Shown here in pieces: positions 7,108 to 9,339 of a stretch of 9,339 nt of DNA. The stretch comes from an uncultured Bacteroidales bacterium (lineage in GTDB: Bacteria > Bacteroidota > Bacteroidia > Bacteroidales > P3). The DNA is taken from NCBI GenBank assembly GCA_947179195.1, contig CAMXAS010000039.1, positions 1-9,339 on the forward strand. The letters are read 5' to 3'. The notes beneath the pieces were generated by a model, which saw only the letters and a list, made by a program, of their open reading frames with translations, searched no databases and had not been told where the DNA came from. Both the position numbers and the translations under genes were made by a program. Position 1 is the stretch's first letter, and every line of letters starts with the position of its first letter.

Positions 7108-7842
7108 TTATGAAATCAACAATTGGGTCAAGAGCAGGTTCGACAGGATGATGGCGATGCTGCTGTGCACGACGGCTTTCGTGCTGGCCTTGCCCACTTC
7201 CAACGCGCCGCCTTGCACGTAATAGCCGTGGAACGACGAAATGGAGGCGATCAGGAACGCGAAGAACACCGTTTTAATCAGCGCGTAGGCCAGGTCGAAG
7301 TTCTCCGGTTCGAATTGCATCCCGTACAGGAACTCATACGTCGTCATGCCGCCCACGCTTACGCCTATGGTCCAACTGCCGATCAGGGCCACGACGATGC
7401 TGAGCATAATCAAGACGGGGTTGAACAGCAAGGAGGCGATGATTTTAGGCAGAATCAAGTAGTTGGCCGAATTGATGCCCATCACCTCGATGGCGTCGAT
7501 TTGCTCCGTGATGCGCATCGTGCCGAGTTGGGACGCGATTTGCGAGCCCATTTTGCCGGCCAGAATCAAGCTGATGATCGTGGGGGAAAATTCCAGGATG
7601 ATGGCCTTGCGCGTGGCGTAGCCGATGGCGTAGAGCGGCATCCAGGGGCTGTCGATGTTGAGGCGCATCTGAATCGTGACGGCCGCGCCCACAAAAAGCG
7701 ATATAATGCTGACAATCAAAACGGAACTGATGCAGAGGTTGTAGATTTCGTCGGAAACCTGTCGCCAAAACAGACGGCGTTTGGTCGGTTTGGTGAACAC
7801 CGTCCCGAGGAGCATCAGATATTGTCCGAACCGCTTGAACAT
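7108..7842 (-). CDS. mlaE: MlaE-family ABC permease (lipid transport)
   Basis: The inner-membrane permease of an Mla-type system that maintains outer-membrane lipid asymmetry. The 244 residues show the MlaE signature region: EFSPTIISLILAGKMGSQIA at 84-103, then SQLGTMRITEQIDAIEVMGIN ending near 124. The C-terminal YYVQGGALEVGKASTKAVV (207-225) is also typical. Hydrophobic segments lie at about 36-56, 79-95, 130-160, 187-203 and 226-244, with an amphipathic N-terminus. The ATG at 7842 follows a Bacteroidota-type promoter by about 25 bases, so this is the first gene of its operon. It is immediately followed by its ATPase, as expected. No truncation or missing element is seen. Confidence 0.93.
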   Translation of the reverse strand: MFKRFGQYLMLLGTVFTKPTKRRLFWRQVSDEIYNLCISSVLIVSIISLFVGAAVTIQMRLNIDSPWMPLYAIGYATRKAIILEFSPTIISLILAGKMGSQIASQLGTMRITEQIDAIEVMGINSANYLILPKIIASLLFNPVLIMLSIVVALIGSWTIGVSVGGMTTYEFLYGMQFEPENFDLAYALIKTVFFAFLIASISSFHGYYVQGGALEVGKASTKAVVHSSIAIILSNLLLTQLLIS

Positions 7843-7867
7843 TAGGGTCTGTTTAGTATTATAGGTA

Positions 7868-7899
7868 CAAAGTTAGTATAAAACGCCGATATTCGCAAA
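7868..7899 (-). promoter_or_regulatory. Bacteroidota-type promoter for the mlaE-mlaF-cvpA-pit-GT operon
   Basis: Read on the minus strand, TTTG (7899-7896) is followed after exactly 20 bases by TAACTTTG (7875-7868), matching the Bacteroidota primary sigma consensus TTTG / TAnnTTTG. Transcription would start near 7861-7863, giving a leader of only about 20 bases before the mlaE ATG. The -33 element lies within a few bases of the eamA stop codon. Confidence 0.75.
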
Positions 7900-7904
7900 C
7901 CCGG

Positions 7905-8834
7905 TCAGGAAGCCTGTTTTTCAGCCTCCAGTTGGGCGCGCGACTTGCTTTGGGTCACGATATACACGCCCGAGAAGACCAGGACGGTGGCGATGACCTT
8001 CGGCCAGGTGAAGTGGTCCAAGCCCCAAATGAGCGCGATGGTCGTGGCCGTAATCGGCTGGGTGTAGTTATAGACGCTCAGCGTCGTGGGGCGCAGGCGT
8101 TGCTGGGCCAAGGGGATGAGCAGATAGGTCAGGAACGTGGCCGCCGCCACGACATAGCCGATTTGCACATAGGTGAGCGGCTGCCAGGCTTGGAAGTCAA
8201 TGCGTTGCACATAGCGGAACGTGAGCGGGAACGAGAGGCAGGTGCCGAACAGGAACATCCACTTCATGATGGTGATGGAGCGGTAGCGTTGGATGACCGG
8301 CTTGAAGGCCGTCAGGTAAATGGCGTAGGACAGGCCGCTGACAATGCAGAGCGTCAGGCCGATGATGCGGCGGGATCCCTCGGCGGCGGCCACGTCGGCG
8401 GGGTGCGCGCTCGATACAATCATATAGACCGCGCCCGAAAGGCCGAGCAGGACGCCCAAGGCCTTTTTGAACGTAATCGGTTCTTTGAGGAACAGCGCCG
8501 ACAGGAGCATCGTCAGGATGGGGGTGAACGTGACGACGATGGCGGCCTCGATGGGGCTGCTGTATTCCAAGCCCTTGACAAACAGCATCTGATTCATCAG
8601 AATGCCGAACAGGGCCGCGAAGAACAGGCGGACGAGGTCGCGTCCGGGCACGTGTTCCCGCCGGGTGAACAGCGAGGCGAGCCAAAACAGCGCCATCGCG
8701 CCGGCGGTTCGGAAGAACGCCATGGCGTAGGCCTCCATGTAGGCCGGCATCACGGCTTTGGCAATCGGGATGTTGGCGCCGAAAATGATATTGGCGGCCA
8801 GGATGGCGAGATGCCCTTGGGCAACCCGTTTCAT
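7905..8834 (-). CDS. EamA/DMT-superfamily transporter
   Basis: An inner-membrane carrier of the drug/metabolite transporter superfamily, probably exporting a small metabolite; the substrate cannot be inferred. The 309 residues hold two tandem EamA repeats, about 8-142 and 156-295, each with around five hydrophobic segments. Diagnostic stretches include LAILAANIIFGANIPIAKA at 9-27, EYSSPIEAAIVVTFTPILTML at 90-110 followed by LKEPITFKKALGVLLGLSG, and the second-half counterpart YNYTQPITATTIALIWG from 255. I chose the ATG at 8834 because it puts the first helix near the N-terminus; ATGs at 8858 and 8876 in the same frame would add 8 or 14 polar, basic residues. No Shine-Dalgarno sequence decides between them. 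A TAnnTTTG box at 8897-8890 would give the 8876 start a leader of only a few bases, which mildly favours a downstream start. It is 62 bases upstream of mlaE, which has its own promoter. Confidence 0.88.
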   Translation of the reverse strand: MKRVAQGHLAILAANIIFGANIPIAKAVMPAYMEAYAMAFFRTAGAMALFWLASLFTRREHVPGRDLVRLFFAALFGILMNQMLFVKGLEYSSPIEAAIVVTFTPILTMLLSALFLKEPITFKKALGVLLGLSGAVYMIVSSAHPADVAAAEGSRRIIGLTLCIVSGLSYAIYLTAFKPVIQRYRSITIMKWMFLFGTCLSFPLTFRYVQRIDFQAWQPLTYVQIGYVVAAATFLTYLLIPLAQQRLRPTTLSVYNYTQPITATTIALIWGLDHFTWPKVIATVLVFSGVYIVTQSKSRAQLEAEKQAS

Positions 8835-8885
8835 GTCGGAAGAAAAGCGACTCTGCATGCGGCTTACGCGAAACATGATTTTAGA

Positions 8886-8917
8886 GTGGCAAAAGTATGA
8901 AAAAAAACATAATTTTG
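8886..8917 (+). promoter_or_regulatory. Putative Bacteroidota-type promoter for the DUF308 gene
   Basis: TAATTTTG (8910-8917) fits the -7 consensus TAnnTTTG, with a weak -33 candidate GTGG (8886-8889) 20 bases upstream. Transcription would begin near 8922-8925, giving a leader of about 50 bases before the ATG at 8975. The -33 element abuts the oppositely directed eamA -7 box. Confidence 0.55.
8890..8897 (-). promoter_or_regulatory. Putative -7 box for the eamA transporter
   Basis: On the minus strand TACTTTTG fits TAnnTTTG. The expected -33 position (8921-8918) reads GATG, a poor match to TTTG, and it lies inside the dyad at 8915-8931, as might be expected of a regulated promoter. Transcription would start near 8884. 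Confidence 0.5.
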
Positions 8918-8931
8918 CATCCCGTATGCAA
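8915..8931. repeat. 17-bp inverted repeat, operator-like
   Basis: TTGCAT-CCCGT-ATGCAA is a perfect 6-bp dyad with a 5-base spacer. It overlaps the end of the + strand -7 box and the predicted + start site, and it covers the expected -33 position of the opposite promoter. No T tract follows, so it is not a terminator. The size suits a dimeric helix-turn-helix repressor, but the protein is unknown. Confidence 0.5.
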
Positions 8932-8974
8932 GGGGGCGGTTCATCCGCGATATTAAACTAAAAGACTGAGGAAT

Positions 8975-9339
8975 ATGAACTTGTTCATGTCGATTATCGA
9001 TTACAAAAGCGCGTTGATACGCAGTATCTTGGCGATTGCGGTCGGCGTATTGTTCTGCATCTTCCCCACGGAGGTGGCCCGTTGGTCGGTCATCGTCATC
9101 GGGGGCATCATCGTGTTCGGCGCCGTGGTGTCGTTCGCCGTCAAAGGCCTCGGCAAGAACCGCGCCCTGTCGCTCGGCGACGTGTTGCGCTTGGTGCTCA
9201 TCGCGGCTTTCGGCATTTTCGTCATTTGGGAAAACGAATTCTTCGCGCGTTTCATCATGTGGTGCCTCGGCCTGTTGCTCGCCATCGGCGGGGGCAGCCA
9301 GCTGTCGGTCGTCATCGGCTCGCGGCGGGTGCTGAACGT
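8975..9339 (+). CDS. DUF308/HdeD-like membrane protein, N-terminal part (runs off the window)
   Basis: An open frame of 121 codons with no stop to the window end. The product is strongly hydrophobic, with segments at about 13-31 (ALIRSILAIAVGVLFCIFPT), 35-55 (RWSVIVIGGIIVFGAVVSF), 68-84 (GDVLRLVLIAAFGIFVIW) and 90-115. Paired short helices and the pattern 'AIAVGVLFCIFPTEVARWSV' near the start resemble DUF308/HdeD family proteins, which are common in Bacteroidota and whose role is unclear (HdeD itself is tied to acid resistance in enterobacteria). The ATG at 8975 has AGGA just 2 bases upstream (8969-8972). A second in-frame ATG at 8987 would give that AGGA a 14-base spacing, so neither is decided. 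Codon use and base composition look like the rest of the window. The family call is by resemblance and moderately sure; that this is a real gene is surer, because the competing frames are less plausible. Confidence 0.68.
   Translation, partial: MNLFMSIIDYKSALIRSILAIAVGVLFCIFPTEVARWSVIVIGGIIVFGAVVSFAVKGLGKNRALSLGDVLRLVLIAAFGIFVIWENEFFARFIMWCLGLLLAIGGGSQLSVVIGSRRVLN

Noticed and set aside
7932..8900. 322-codon + strand open frame opposite the EamA transporter gene, and a similar 240-codon frame at 7123-7845 opposite mlaE
   Set aside because: Both mirror hydrophobic membrane proteins on the other strand, giving highly charged R/G/D/E/H-rich products without any domain; typical codon-complement artefacts.
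8936..8948. Small hairpin GCGG-TTCAT-CCGC in the leader of the DUF308 gene
   Set aside because: Only 4 base pairs, no T tract and no larger fold visible; too little to call a riboswitch or attenuator.
9001..9339. Alternative frames over the right end of the window (104 codons on minus at 9001-9315; 99 codons on plus at 9036-9335)
   Set aside because: The minus product is rich in T, P, M, K and N, and the plus product in S, C, A and R, both without domain character. The frame from 8975 gives a coherent multi-helix membrane protein with a plausible promoter.

Overview
The window reads as a GC-rich Bacteroidota (Bacteroidales-like) chromosome. Three things point there. The promoters that can be seen have the Bacteroidota form, a -7 box TAnnTTTG with a TTTG-like -33 element about 20 bases upstream. 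Most starts lack a Shine-Dalgarno sequence. The proteins are of types I associate with this phylum: a long-form GDP-L-fucose synthase with an extra internal segment, a PiT phosphate permease with a PhoU-like tail, and a DUF308 membrane protein. I cannot name a genus. Everything recognised looks like core metabolism, envelope maintenance or transport; there is no sign of a phage, insertion sequence, CRISPR array, tRNA or rRNA.

Layout. Bases 1-2280 (+ strand) hold the 3' part of a GDP-L-fucose synthase gene, then a complete alpha-D-phosphohexomutase gene 9 bases later behind a strong Shine-Dalgarno sequence. Both act in sugar activation and nucleotide-sugar supply. This unit ends at a hairpin with a T tract (2305-2339). 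Converging on it from the right is a five-gene minus-strand unit, 7842 down to 2357: mlaE-type permease, mlaF-type ATPase, cvpA-family membrane protein, PiT phosphate transporter with PhoU-like C-terminus, and a GT4 glycosyltransferase. Spacing is 10 bases, a 4-base ATGA overlap, a second ATGA overlap, then 12 bases, so it is very likely one operon. It has a good Bacteroidota promoter just before mlaE, at 7899-7868.

Upstream of that, also on the minus strand, is an EamA/DMT-family exporter (7905-8834). Divergent from it is a DUF308/HdeD-like membrane protein (8975 onward, running off the window end). Their shared intergenic region carries back-to-back TAnnTTTG boxes and a perfect 6-bp dyad (TTGCAT-N5-ATGCAA) placed where one regulator could touch both promoters.

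How the genes fit together: the minus-strand operon joins outer-membrane lipid transport (MlaE/MlaF), phosphate uptake and a glycosyltransferase, and the facing unit makes nucleotide-sugar precursors, so the general theme is envelope building. I did not find a clearly novel system. The points most worth a second look are the divergent operator-like dyad, the mlaEF pair without an adjacent mlaD, and the PiT-PhoU-like fusion. There is no gene-free stretch longer than 300 bases.
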